From positions 1-34,110 of the forward strand of contig UQZO01000021.1 in NCBI GenBank assembly GCA_900545545.1: a stretch of 34,110 nucleotides of DNA, written 5' to 3'. Shown piece by piece: positions 1 through 7,759 of the stretch; the first letter of the stretch is position 1, and every line of letters starts with the position of its first letter. Under the pieces are notes generated by a model. The model was not told where the DNA came from, made no database searches, and saw only the letters and a program-made list of their open reading frames with translations. The stretch comes from an uncultured Subdoligranulum sp. GTDB taxonomy: Bacteria > Bacillota > Clostridia > Oscillospirales > Ruminococcaceae. Position numbers and translations under genes: made by a program.

Positions 1-218
1 GGGAGTGCGGTGCCGTCATCACCTGCGAGGAGCACAGCATCCTGGGTGGTCTGGGTGAAGCCGTGGCCGCGGTGCTGGGCGAGCAGTGCCCGACGAAGAT
101 GCGCCGTGTGGGCGTGAAAGATGTCTTCGGCCACTCCGGCCCCGCCTGGGACCTGCTGGAGCAGTTCGGCCTGCGCAGCGACGCCATCGTCGCCGCCGTG
201 CACGATGTGCTGCGCTGA
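1..218 (+). CDS. Transketolase C-terminal subunit, 3' end only
   Basis: The frame is open from the left edge (first full codon at base 3) to TGA at 216-218, giving about 71 residues. They match the end of a split transketolase: TCEEHSILGGLGEAVA, then VFGHSGPAWDLLEQFGL, and a final helix. In the family this C-terminal domain follows the pyrimidine-binding domain, and the enzyme moves two-carbon units between sugar phosphates in the non-oxidative pentose phosphate pathway. Many Clostridia split transketolase into two genes; that this is the split form is inferred because only the end is visible. The stop overlaps the start of the epimerase gene, so the two pentose phosphate enzymes are probably translated together. 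Confidence 0.85.
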   Translation, partial: ECGAVITCEEHSILGGLGEAVAAVLGEQCPTKMRRVGVKDVFGHSGPAWDLLEQFGLRSDAIVAAVHDVLR

Positions 219-882
219 CCAGCCCCGGCCCTTCACCCTCTGTGCGTCGATTCTTGCCGCAGATTTTGCCCATCTGGCGCAGGATGTGCAGGCCGCCGAC
301 GCCGCCGGGGTGGATGTATTCCACATCGACGTGATGGACGGGCACTTTGTACCGGTCATTTCCTTCGGCACCGGCATCGTGCGCACCATGGCCGCCCTGA
401 CCCGCAAGCCGCTGGACGTCCACCTGATGGTGGAGCATCCCCTGGCCTTTGTGCCGGAACTGACGGCGCTGGGTGCCGGCCTGGTATCGGTCCATGCCGA
501 GATCCCGGGCGGACCGGGCGAAGCGCTACAGACCATCCATGCCGCCGGGCTTCGGGCCGGGCTGGTGCTGAACCCCGAGACCCCGCCCGAAGCTGCCCTG
601 CCCTACCTGCCATTGCTGGACCAGATTCTGGTGATGACGGTACAGCCGGGCCGGGGCGGGCAGCTCTACCTGCCCGGCAGCAATGAAAAAATCGCCGCCG
701 TGCGGACGCTGCTGCAAACACACGGCAGCAAGGCTGCCATCCAGGTGGACGGCGGCATCACGCCCCGCACCCTGCCCGCCGCCTATGACGCCGGTGCCCG
801 CCGCTTTGTCTGCGGCAGTGCGGTGTTCGGCGGAGAGATCGCGCACAAGGTAGCCGCCCTGCGCCGGGCCAATTCCATCTAA
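205..882 (+). CDS. rpe: Ribulose-phosphate 3-epimerase
   Basis: This cytosolic TIM-barrel enzyme interconverts ribulose 5-phosphate and xylulose 5-phosphate. The family signatures are present in order: CASILAADF (catalytic Ser), FHIDVMDGHFVP (metal-binding His and Asp), LDVHLMVEHP (second His), LVLNPETP, MTVQPGRGGQ (flexible phosphate loop) and IQVDGGI (second Asp), then VCGSAVFGG. I chose the ATG at 205, which gives 225 residues, the usual family length; an upstream in-frame ATG at 121 would add 28 residues unlike the family. The start lies 14 bases inside the transketolase gene and has no strong ribosome site, which points to translational coupling. The usual Asn before the phosphate loop is replaced by Gln (VQPG instead of VNPG), a mild variation. 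Confidence 0.93.
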   Translation: MCCADQPRPFTLCASILAADFAHLAQDVQAADAAGVDVFHIDVMDGHFVPVISFGTGIVRTMAALTRKPLDVHLMVEHPLAFVPELTALGAGLVSVHAEIPGGPGEALQTIHAAGLRAGLVLNPETPPEAALPYLPLLDQILVMTVQPGRGGQLYLPGSNEKIAAVRTLLQTHGSKAAIQVDGGITPRTLPAAYDAGARRFVCGSAVFGGEIAHKVAALRRANSI

Positions 883-883
883 A

Positions 884-927
884 AAAAGCCCCTGAGAAGC
901 CTTTTCACCGGTTTCTCAGGGGCTTTT
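884..927. terminator. Bidirectional intrinsic terminator
   Basis: A perfect 15-base inverted repeat (884-898 with 913-927) with a 14-base loop has an A-run on its left side and a T-run on its right. It lies between the convergent ends of the epimerase gene and the GH1 pseudogene and can stop transcription from both sides. Confidence 0.9.
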
Positions 928-933
928 GGTATG

Positions 934-2015
934 TTACAGATTAGCGCCGTTGGCTGCCGCCGTGCGGGCATACCAGAACGCACTGTCTTTGGGGATGCGG
1001 TCCCCCGTGGCATAGTCAATGAAATACAGGCCGAACCGCTCGTTGTAGCCGCTGTACCACTCGAAATTGTCGATCAGCGACCAGTGGAAGTAGCCGCGCA
1101 CATCGGCGCCGCGGCCGATGCCCTTGGCCAGGCATTGCAGGTAGCGGGCGGTGAAGTCGATGCGGTCCGCATCGTGCACCTTGCCATCCAGGTAGATCTT
1201 GTCATTGCAGGAGAGGCCGTTCTCGGTGATGTAGAGGGGCAGATGATATCGCTGGGCGATGAAGCAGGGACCCCAGTTCAGGCTGTCGGGTTCCACCGGC
1301 CAGCCCAGCGCCGTGCGCGGGTACCCGGTGGGGCGGCGAACGTACTCCGGACCGGCCTCCCCCATGCGGGCGGGCTGGGCGTTATAGAGATTGAGGCCCA
1401 GCATATCCGGCTTGCCGAAAGCCAGCGCGTCGTTGATCTCCTGGGGGACTGCCGCGATGCAGGCCGCCAGCCGCGGGCCCACATCCTGCTGCGGCCAGTG
1501 GCCCAGGCAGAGCGGGTCCAGCGCCATCTGGTGGGTAAAGGTCCAGTCATCGTCCGGGCTGCCGAAGGTCAGGCGGCGGGCCGCCTCGATGTCCTGCGGG
1601 TCCTCGCTGACGGGATAGCACAGCCGCCCCGGTCCTCCAGCGCCTGGGGCAGGTCCCAGTGGTAGAGGGTCACATAGGGTTCGATGCCGTTTTGCAGCAG
1701 TGCATCCACCAGCGCATCGTAATAGGCAAATCCTGCCTCGTTGACGGCACCGTCGCCGTCCGGCACAATGCGCGGCCAGGCAATGCTGAAACGTTAGCCC
1801 CGCAGCCCCATCGCTTTGAAGGCCGCCACATCGTCAGCCCACCGATGGTAGCTGTCGCAGGCCACATCGCCGTTTTCATTCCGGGCTACCTTGCCGGGAA
1901 TATGGGAGAAGGTATCCCAGATGCTGGGCCCGCGGCCCCCTTCGTGGACGCCGCCCTCGATCTGGTAGGAAGCGGACGCCGCGCCCCAGACAAATTCTTT
2001 CGGGAAAAATGCCAT
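934..2015 (-). pseudogene. GH1 beta-glucosidase/6-phospho-beta-glucosidase-like, inactivated
   Basis: Three fragments together spell a GH1 glycosidase. The N-terminal part (2015 down to 1797) has FVWGAASASYQIEG and ends at MGLRG; the next codon is TAA at 1794-1796 where the family has Tyr (GYRFSIAWPR), a one-base change from TAC. The same frame continues through YRFSIAWPR-type sequence to HWDLPQALEDRGG near 1623. There the sequence jumps, in another frame, to CYPVSEDPQDIEAARR and runs to the end with the nucleophile motif YITENGL and WSLIDNFEW. Roughly 85-90 codons between the two segments are missing, including the acid/base motif (TLNEP). The remaining 1082 bases code for about 360 residues against a usual 440-450. 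The gene is last in the esterase-phosphomutase operon. Assembly error cannot be excluded from the sequence alone. Confidence 0.88.
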
Positions 2016-2021
2016 CTTATC

Positions 2022-3698
2022 TCACTCTTTCATCCAGAGCGCCGCGGCCTCGGCCAGTTTTGCGTTGATGGCATCGGCAGCTTCGGCGCTGTCCGCCACG
2101 GCGGAGAGATACACCTTGATCTTGGGTTCGGTGCCGGAGGGACGCACCATCAGCTTGGCGCCGTTTTCCAGGCGGTATTCCAGCACATCCGCATGGGGCA
2201 GGCCGGTGCCGTCGGCGGTGTAGTCGGTGACGCCGGACACGGCATAGCCTGCGATCTCGGCGGGGGCGTTGGCCCGCAGCCGCGCCATGATGCCCTGCAT
2301 GGTGTGCATACCGCTCTCGCCCTCAAAGGTAAAGCTGTGCAGGGCATTGCGGTACCAGCCATATTCGGCGTACAGCGCGTTCACGGCGTCCAGCAGGCTC
2401 ATACCCCGGGCGGCATAGTAGGCAGCCGCCTCGCAGGCCAGCATCACGGCATTGACGGCATCCTTGTCCCGCACGTGGCCGCCGGAGAGATAGCCGTAGC
2501 TTTCCTCAAAGCCGAAGATATACCGCTCGGGGTGGCCCTCGGCCTCCAGGTTGCCGATCTGCTCGCCGATGAATTTGAAGCCGGTGAGGGTACGGCGCAG
2601 TTCCACGCCGTATTTGGCCGCGATGGGGGTTGCCATATCGGTGGAAACGATGGTGGTCACCGCCACGGGGTCTTGGGGCATGGTGCCGTTGGCCTGCCGC
2701 ACACGGCAGATGTACTCCAGCAGCAGCACGCCCATCTCGTTGCCGGTGATCAGGCGGTAACCGCCCTGGCCGTCGGGCACGGCGGCGCCCATCCGGTCAC
2801 AGTCGGGGTCGGTGCCGATCATCAGGTCGGGATGGACGGTATCGCAGAGTTTCAGGCCGGTTTCCATGGCTTCCCGGATCTCGGGGTTGGGATAGGGGCA
2901 GGTGGGGAAATCGCCGTTGGGCTGCTCCTGTTCCGGCACAACGGTGACCTGGGTCACACCCATGCGGTCCAGCAGCATCTTCACCGGTTCCAGGCCGCTG
3001 CCGTTCAGCGGCGTGTAAACCAGTTTCAGGCGGGAAACATCGTTGCCGGGGCGCAGCGCCAGCACGGCGTCCACGAAATCCGAAAGGCACTTGTCGTCGA
3101 TGGTCACAATGCGTCCGTCGGCCACCGCCTTGTCGTAGTCCACCAGCTTGGGGCTGTCGAAATAGTCATGCCGGTTGATGGCTGCCAGCACCTGGTCGGC
3201 CACTTCCAGGGTGATCTGGCAGCCGTCGGCGCCGTACACCTTATAACCGTTGTACTTGGCGGGGTTGTGGCTGGCCGTCACGCAGATGCCCGCGCCGCAG
3301 CCCAGGTAGCGCACCGCCCAGGACAGAGCCGGGGTGGGTTCCAGCCGGGGGTAAAGGTAGGCGGTGATGCCGTTGGCCGCCAGCACGCGGGCAGCCTCCC
3401 GGCAGAACAGTTCACCCTTGTGGCGGCTGTCGTGGGCAAGGGCCACCTTTTTGGGCAGACCCGAAGCATTGAGGTAATCGGCCAGGCCCTGGGTGGCACG
3501 GCGGATGGTGTAGAGATTCATGCGGTTGGTGCCGGCGCCGATGACGCCCCGCAGCCCGCCGGTGCCGAAGGCCAGATTCTGGTAAAAGCGGTCACTGACA
3601 GCTGCTTCCTCCCCGGCAATCGCTTTCAGTTCGGCAATGAGGTCGGCATCTTCCACCGCGCGGGCAAGCCAGAGGTCCAATTCTTTCTGATACTGCAT
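2022..3698 (-). CDS. Phosphoglucomutase/phosphomannomutase (alpha-D-phosphohexomutase)
   Basis: The 558-residue enzyme moves phosphate between C1 and C6 of glucose or mannose phosphates in the cytosol. All four family loops are visible: FGTGGLRG near residue 44, the phosphoserine loop TASHNP (Ser143), the metal loop DPDCDR (297-302), the sugar-binding loop GFEESYGY (396-403) and the phosphate-binding loop RPSGTEPK near the C-terminus. Length and sequence fit the PgcA-like group. A strong site, AAAGGAG, precedes the ATG by about nine bases. It follows the CE2 esterase by 34 bases and precedes the GH1 pseudogene by 6, so all three form one operon. In this locus it most likely converts mannose 1-phosphate from the GH130 phosphorylases to mannose 6-phosphate; that substrate choice is inferred from context. 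Confidence 0.92.
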   Translation of the reverse strand: MQYQKELDLWLARAVEDADLIAELKAIAGEEAAVSDRFYQNLAFGTGGLRGVIGAGTNRMNLYTIRRATQGLADYLNASGLPKKVALAHDSRHKGELFCREAARVLAANGITAYLYPRLEPTPALSWAVRYLGCGAGICVTASHNPAKYNGYKVYGADGCQITLEVADQVLAAINRHDYFDSPKLVDYDKAVADGRIVTIDDKCLSDFVDAVLALRPGNDVSRLKLVYTPLNGSGLEPVKMLLDRMGVTQVTVVPEQEQPNGDFPTCPYPNPEIREAMETGLKLCDTVHPDLMIGTDPDCDRMGAAVPDGQGGYRLITGNEMGVLLLEYICRVRQANGTMPQDPVAVTTIVSTDMATPIAAKYGVELRRTLTGFKFIGEQIGNLEAEGHPERYIFGFEESYGYLSGGHVRDKDAVNAVMLACEAAAYYAARGMSLLDAVNALYAEYGWYRNALHSFTFEGESGMHTMQGIMARLRANAPAEIAGYAVSGVTDYTADGTGLPHADVLEYRLENGAKLMVRPSGTEPKIKVYLSAVADSAEAADAINAKLAEAAALWMKE

Positions 3699-3732
3699 AC
3701 GGCAAAACTCCTTTTATCAATTTTCTGAATGT

Positions 3733-4827
3733 TCAGGATCGGTTCAGTGCTTCCCGCAGGAAGGCGGTCAGGGCATCGGCGGCCCGCCGGTGGGACTGTA
3801 CCCCCGGATGCTGCCGGGCCCCTACAGTTTCGGGGGTGGTATCGGGCAGCGGGAAGAAGCAGGCGCGGTCATCGCCGGTTTCACGGCGGTAGCGGGCCAC
3901 GGCGCCTTCCAACGTGGGGCGCAGCTCATCGCCCAGCATGCCGTACACCCACACCAGCAGGGCTTGGGGGTTGCAGCGGCGCAGCATCCGCAGCCCGTCC
4001 ACCACCGCCTGTTCCAGTTCCGCCCGGTGGGCGGTGGTGGTGTCCTGGGCATAGGTTTCGCCGGTCTGCGGGTCGGTCCAGGGCGGGTTGCGGGAGGCAC
4101 CGGCATCGTTGGTTCCCAGATTGATGATCACCGCATCGGCAGGCCAGGCAGCGAAATCGTTGGGACGCTGGGCGCCCAGTTCGGCGTTGCGCGCCCCCGT
4201 TGCCAGGCCGCAGACCTTTTCATAATAAGAAAGTACCCGGCAGTGGGGTTCATTGTCCCAGCTGGAAAGGATGCCCCAGCCGCTCTGGCTGACCAGGCGG
4301 TACTCCGCTTCCAGGGCATCGGCGGTAAAACGGGCGTAGTGGTTCATGGCGCTGAAAAAAGCCGAGATCCAGTCTTCCTCCGGCCGGGCGCCGATGGCTC
4401 CCTCACCGCTGGTGATGCTGTCCCCCACAAATTCCAGGCGGTACCGGGGCGCGGGCAGCGGCAGAAAATCGCCGCCCTCCCAGCGCAGGGCCGTGATCTG
4501 CAGCAGATGCCGCTCATCGCCGGACATGGCCTGTACATCTTTCAGCACCCGCACATGCTTGGGGGTGCCGGGCGTCATTCCCCGGAAAACGCAGACCTCG
4601 CTGCGGCCGGGCGCCACCGGAAAGCGGCTGATCCAGGCGCCGTTGAGTTCCACACTCAACCAGGGTTCATACAGTTCATAGTCGGCATTGAGTTCCAGCC
4701 ACAGCTCGCTGCCGGTGCAGAGGCACTCGATGCCCGCGGCGGTATAAAATAAGGTGACTGCCTCCCCGGCACGGGTATGGCGCCCCAGAATGCGCACCTG
4801 GGGCAGTTCCCACACGGACTGTTCCAT
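3733..4827 (-). CDS. CE2-type SGNH carbohydrate acetylesterase
   Basis: This 364-residue protein has no signal peptide. Residues 1-125 look like the beta-sandwich domain that precedes the hydrolase in CE2 enzymes, and the SGNH domain follows: GDSIT (nucleophile Ser137), SGWGI (183-186), NLGTND (Asn240) and HP (His340) near the end. The family removes acetyl groups from oligosaccharides; in mannan loci of Roseburia and Faecalibacterium a CE2 esterase works together with a CE17 esterase. The usual Asp three residues before the catalytic His is Ala337 here, compatible with the Ser-His dyad reported for some CE2 enzymes. AAAGGAAGG lies about nine bases before the ATG. It is the first gene of the operon with the phosphohexomutase and the GH1 pseudogene. 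Confidence 0.85.
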   Translation of the reverse strand: MEQSVWELPQVRILGRHTRAGEAVTLFYTAAGIECLCTGSELWLELNADYELYEPWLSVELNGAWISRFPVAPGRSEVCVFRGMTPGTPKHVRVLKDVQAMSGDERHLLQITALRWEGGDFLPLPAPRYRLEFVGDSITSGEGAIGARPEEDWISAFFSAMNHYARFTADALEAEYRLVSQSGWGILSSWDNEPHCRVLSYYEKVCGLATGARNAELGAQRPNDFAAWPADAVIINLGTNDAGASRNPPWTDPQTGETYAQDTTTAHRAELEQAVVDGLRMLRRCNPQALLVWVYGMLGDELRPTLEGAVARYRRETGDDRACFFPLPDTTPETVGARQHPGVQSHRRAADALTAFLREALNRS

Positions 4828-4846
4828 CGCAAGACCTTCCTTTCTA

Positions 4847-4877
4847 TTTAGCTTAACAGGCTAAATCAGTTAGCTAA
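4847..4877. promoter_or_regulatory. Candidate operator for the CE2 operon
   Basis: TTTAGC (4847-4852) and GCTAAA (4860-4865) form an inverted repeat around seven bases, followed by the palindrome TTAGCTAA (4870-4877). The pair lies just downstream of the predicted -10 of the minus-strand promoter, where a repressor would block transcription. A further TTAGCT is at 4951-4956. The half-site differs from the ACTTAA elements at the LacI and binding-protein promoters. Confidence 0.5.
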
Positions 4878-4885
4878 TTTTCTTC

Positions 4886-4914
4886 ACTGTATCACATTCG
4901 GCAAGCTGTTGCAA
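4886..4914 (-). promoter_or_regulatory. Sigma-70 promoter of the CE2-phosphomutase-GH1 operon
   Basis: On the minus strand TTGCAA (4914-4909) and TACAGT (4891-4886) are separated by 17 bases, 59 bases before the esterase start. Confidence 0.6.
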
Positions 4915-4961
4915 GCGAAAACCAAAAATTAAGCAAATAGTACAAAAAAGTTAGCTTGACA

Positions 4962-4990
4962 TTGACGATATCCACAGGGGCTGATATACT
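4962..4990 (+). promoter_or_regulatory. Sigma-70 promoter of the LacI-family gene
   Basis: TTGACG (4962-4967) and TATACT (4985-4990) are 17 bases apart. An overlapping TTGACA at 4956-4961 would give a 23-base spacer and is less likely. The -10 runs into the palindrome at 4987-5001. Confidence 0.65.
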
Positions 4991-5001
4991 TAATTTAAGT
5001 A
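4987..5001. promoter_or_regulatory. Palindromic operator at the LacI promoter
   Basis: TACTTAATTTAAGTA is a perfect inverted repeat with a single central base, overlapping the -10 and probable transcription start. The ten bases TATACTTAAT (4985-4994) recur exactly at the binding-protein promoter (6182-6191), so autoregulation plus control of the transporter operon by the same LacI protein is likely. Confidence 0.6.
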
Positions 5002-5025
5002 AATCGGGAAACAGAGGTGTTAGGG

Positions 5026-6015
5026 ATGGCCAAGAGTGTACGCATGGCTGACATTGCCCAGCGGCTGGGGATCAGCGTGGTATCGGTATCCAAGGGACTT
5101 TCCGGCAAAGAGGGCGTAAGCGACGAAATGCGCGCCAAAATTCTGGCCACCGCCCAGGAGCTGGGGTACGAAATGCCCGTCAAGACCGAGGCAACCGCCC
5201 AGCGCAGCATCAACATCGGCATTCTGGTAGCGGACCGGCATTTTGACGAAAGTGCGTTCTATTCCAGCCTGTATCGTTCCCTGCTGAACCACTGCGCCCC
5301 CCTGGGGTACAACTGCATCCTGGAAATTGTGCCCGCGGAGTCGGAGCAGAACTGCATCATGCCCACGCTGCTGGTCAACCGGAAGGTGGACGCCCTGATC
5401 TTTATGGGTGAACTGCACCGCCGGTATATCAGCACGGTATTGCAGTACGGGCTGCCGTTCATGTTCCTGGACTTTTATGATGATACCATCGCCGGTGACA
5501 GTGTGCTGAGCGACAACACCAGCGGCGGCTACCAGATGACCGAGCATCTGCTCTCCACCGGGCGGCGGCGGATCGGCTTTGTGGGCAGTGTGTGTGCCAC
5601 CAGCTCCATCATGGACCGCTACCTGGGCTACTGCCGGGCGCTGCTGATGGCGGGCATTGAGCCCCGCCCCGACTGGCGCCTGGAGGACCGCGACAGCGAA
5701 GGGCGGCTGATCCAAACCAAACTGCCCGAGGATATGCCGGAGGCGTTTGTCTGCAATTGCGACGAAGTAGCGTTCAATTTGGTAGAGCTGCTGCACCGCA
5801 ACGGCTATGAGGTGCCCCGGGATGTGGCGGTTACCGGGTATGACGATTACCGTTTTTCCACCCTGTGCCGCCCGCAGCTGACCAGCTACCGCATTGATGT
5901 GGACGGCATGGCGGGGGCTGTGGTGAGCCAGCTGCGCCGGAAGCTGAACGGAAAACAGCCGCTGGCGCCTACCACCCTTGTACCGGGTGCCTTTGTGCGC
6001 CGGGATTCTACTTGA
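5026..6015 (+). CDS. LacI-family transcriptional regulator
   Basis: This is a 329-residue DNA-binding repressor of normal family length. The N-terminal helix-turn-helix and hinge helix are clear (VRMADIAQRLGISVVSVSKG, then a GVSDEMRAKIL segment), followed by a periplasmic-binding-like ligand domain beginning around INIGILVADR and containing FLDFYDD, GRRRIGFVGS and VTGYDDYRFS. I chose ATG at 5026 because AGAGG at 5013-5017 is eight bases upstream; a GTG at 5017 would sit on that site. It lies between the divergent CE2 operon and the transporter operon, and palindromes matching one another occur at its own promoter and at 6147-6190. It probably senses a manno-oligosaccharide or a breakdown product and represses the locus; the ligand is inferred. 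Confidence 0.93.
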   Translation: MAKSVRMADIAQRLGISVVSVSKGLSGKEGVSDEMRAKILATAQELGYEMPVKTEATAQRSINIGILVADRHFDESAFYSSLYRSLLNHCAPLGYNCILEIVPAESEQNCIMPTLLVNRKVDALIFMGELHRRYISTVLQYGLPFMFLDFYDDTIAGDSVLSDNTSGGYQMTEHLLSTGRRRIGFVGSVCATSSIMDRYLGYCRALLMAGIEPRPDWRLEDRDSEGRLIQTKLPEDMPEAFVCNCDEVAFNLVELLHRNGYEVPRDVAVTGYDDYRFSTLCRPQLTSYRIDVDGMAGAVVSQLRRKLNGKQPLAPTTLVPGAFVRRDST

Positions 6016-6038
6016 TTTTTCTTTGTGTTTATTAACTT

Positions 6039-6075
6039 AAAAGCAGGCTAAAAAGTTTTTTAGCCTGCTTTTTTT
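6039..6075 (+). terminator. Intrinsic terminator after the LacI gene
   Basis: An inverted repeat of up to 16 bases (6039-6054 with 6057-6072, core GCAGGCTA/TAGCCTGC) is followed by a T-run to 6075. It isolates the regulator from the transporter operon. Confidence 0.88.
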
Positions 6076-6146
6076 CATATACAAGCGATTTTTCCAGGGC
6101 ATTTTGCCTAAGTGATAGGGGTCATTTTCGCCATTTCACCAAAGTT

Positions 6147-6191
6147 TTACTTAAGTTATTGACTATTTTTAACTTAAATCGTATACTTAAT
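6147..6191. promoter_or_regulatory. ACTTAA operator cluster at the transporter promoter
   Basis: ACTTAA occurs at 6149-6154 (within the palindrome ACTTAAGT), 6172-6177 and 6185-6190, spanning the -35, spacer and -10 of the promoter. The last copy is part of TATACTTAAT, shared with the LacI promoter; TAAATC follows in both places. The arrangement suits repression by the LacI-family protein. Confidence 0.5.
6159..6187 (+). promoter_or_regulatory. Sigma-70 promoter of the manno-oligosaccharide operon
   Basis: TTGACT (6159-6164) and TATACT (6182-6187) are separated by exactly 17 bases, leaving a leader of about 80 bases before the binding-protein gene. The leader has only small hairpins (6207-6223 and 6230-6241); I see no riboswitch in it. 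Confidence 0.75.
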
Positions 6192-6273
6192 GTGTAAGGT
6201 AAATCACACGAAACACTTCCGTGAAAAACAGTAGTCACTGTTCACAACAAGCACTTTTACAAGGAGGAAAACC

Positions 6274-7659
6274 ATGAAAAAAGCAATTGCCCTGACCTTG
6301 GCAGCCGCAATGTCCGCCAGCCTGCTGGCCGGCTGCGGCGGCAGCCAGAACGGCGGTTCCCAGACGGCAGAAGGCGCCGAGAGCAGCCTGCCCGCCTACA
6401 ACGAACTGACCGTCGGCACCGACTACACCGACCTGAAGGCAGACCTGAAATTCATCAACCACCGTACCGACCTGATCGATGACGGCACCTTTGATGCTTA
6501 TGTGGCAGAATTCCAGAAGATGTACCCCAACATCACCATCAGCTACGAGGGTATTACAGATTACGCCAACGACATGACCACCCGTTTGACCAGCAACGAC
6601 TGGGGCGACATTTGCATGATTCCCACTACCATTCCTCTGCCGGAGTTGAGCGATTATTTCTACCCCATGTGCGACCTCTCCGCCATCGAGAACGACTATA
6701 ACTTTGCAGACAACCGCGCCTACAACGGCAAAGTCTACGGCATCCCCTCCACGGGCAATGCCCAGGGCATTGTGTACAACAAGGCGGTGTTTGAAGCTGC
6801 CGGCATCACCGAACTGCCCAAGACCCCGACCGAATTCCTGGATGCCCTGCAGAAGATCAAGGACTACGACTCCAGCATCATTCCGCTGTACACCAACTAC
6901 GCGGCCGGTTGGACCATGACTGCCTGGGACGCCTACATTGGCGGCGGTGCCACCGGTGACTCCGAATGGATGAACATCACGATGCCTCAGACTAAGGACC
7001 CCTTCGCCAAGGGTGTTCCCACCGGCGATGAAGAGAGCGGTCCTTACGCTGTATACAATATTCTGTACGAAGCCGTAAAGCGCGGTCTGACCGAGGCCGA
7101 CCCCACCACCACCGACTGGGAAGGCAGCAAGCCCATGATGAACAATGGCCAGATCGCCACCATGGTGCTGGGTAGCTGGGCCATCGTCCAGATGCAGGAT
7201 GCCGGTGAAAACGCTGACGACATCGGTTACATGCCCTTCCCCATCACCGTAAACGGCACGCAGTATGCTTCTGCCGGTGCCGACTACTGCTACGGCATCA
7301 ACGCCAACTCCAGCGATGACAACAAGATCGCTGCCATGCTCTACATCAAGTGGCTGAGCGAATCCAGCAACTTCGCCTATGACCAGGGCGGCATCCCCGT
7401 TCTGAAGAGCCAGGAATACCCCGAGACCCTAGCAGCCTTCGACGGCATCGAGCTCGTTCCCGACAACGCCGCTCCCACCGAGCTGGCGGACCTGGCCACC
7501 AACGTCCAGCGCGACGCTGAACTGACCTTGAACGCCGATGAAACCCACGTCAAGCGTGTGGTGGAAGCCGCCATCAACGGCGACGAGACCCTGGACGACA
7601 TCGTGGCTGACTGGAACGCCGCCTGGAACGACGCAGTCGACCGCAACGCCCCGCAGTAA
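6274..7659 (+). CDS. Sugar ABC transporter substrate-binding lipoprotein (CUT1 family)
   Basis: This 461-residue protein begins with a lipoprotein signal (two lysines, hydrophobic stretch, LLAGC with Cys21 as the lipidated residue) and a Gly/Ser-rich linker, so it is anchored outside the membrane. The rest resembles family 1 extracellular sugar-binding proteins: EFQKMYPNITISYEG, YGIPSTGNAQGIVYNK and MVLGSWAIVQM are typical segments. AAGGAGG sits six bases before the ATG. It is followed by two CUT1 permeases and by mannoside-degrading genes, so manno-oligosaccharides are the likely ligands, as for the corresponding Roseburia and Faecalibacterium proteins. The strong hairpin after the gene probably keeps its mRNA more abundant than that of the permeases. 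Confidence 0.93.
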   Translation: MKKAIALTLAAAMSASLLAGCGGSQNGGSQTAEGAESSLPAYNELTVGTDYTDLKADLKFINHRTDLIDDGTFDAYVAEFQKMYPNITISYEGITDYANDMTTRLTSNDWGDICMIPTTIPLPELSDYFYPMCDLSAIENDYNFADNRAYNGKVYGIPSTGNAQGIVYNKAVFEAAGITELPKTPTEFLDALQKIKDYDSSIIPLYTNYAAGWTMTAWDAYIGGGATGDSEWMNITMPQTKDPFAKGVPTGDEESGPYAVYNILYEAVKRGLTEADPTTTDWEGSKPMMNNGQIATMVLGSWAIVQMQDAGENADDIGYMPFPITVNGTQYASAGADYCYGINANSSDDNKIAAMLYIKWLSESSNFAYDQGGIPVLKSQEYPETLAAFDGIELVPDNAAPTELADLATNVQRDAELTLNADETHVKRVVEAAINGDETLDDIVADWNAAWNDAVDRNAPQ

Positions 7660-7696
7660 ATTCGGAATCCGCTCCGCCGGAGCGCGGAGCCAAGCC

Positions 7697-7740
7697 CTGC
7701 ACGGCGGGCCGGCCACCGCCGGTCCGCCGTGCAGCTTTTT
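7697..7740 (+). terminator. Intercistronic hairpin with T-tract (attenuator)
   Basis: A 17-base stem (7697-7713 with 7718-7734, one G-T pair) closes a four-base loop and is followed by CTTTTT. It looks like an intrinsic terminator between the binding-protein gene and the permease genes. It would lower downstream transcription or protect the 3' end of the binding-protein mRNA. Confidence 0.75.
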
Positions 7741-7759
7741 ATGATAGGGAGGCAATATC

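Noticed and set aside
1620..1800. Programmed frameshift or stop read-through in GH1
   Set aside because: No slippery site or hairpin is apparent, and about 90 codons with the acid/base motif are absent, which recoding cannot restore.
1659..3728. 689-residue open frame on the plus strand opposite the phosphohexomutase
   Set aside because: It is antisense to a gene with all four phosphohexomutase motifs. Its His/Gly/Ala/Val-rich sequence is typical of GC-rich shadow frames, and it has no ribosome site or family likeness.
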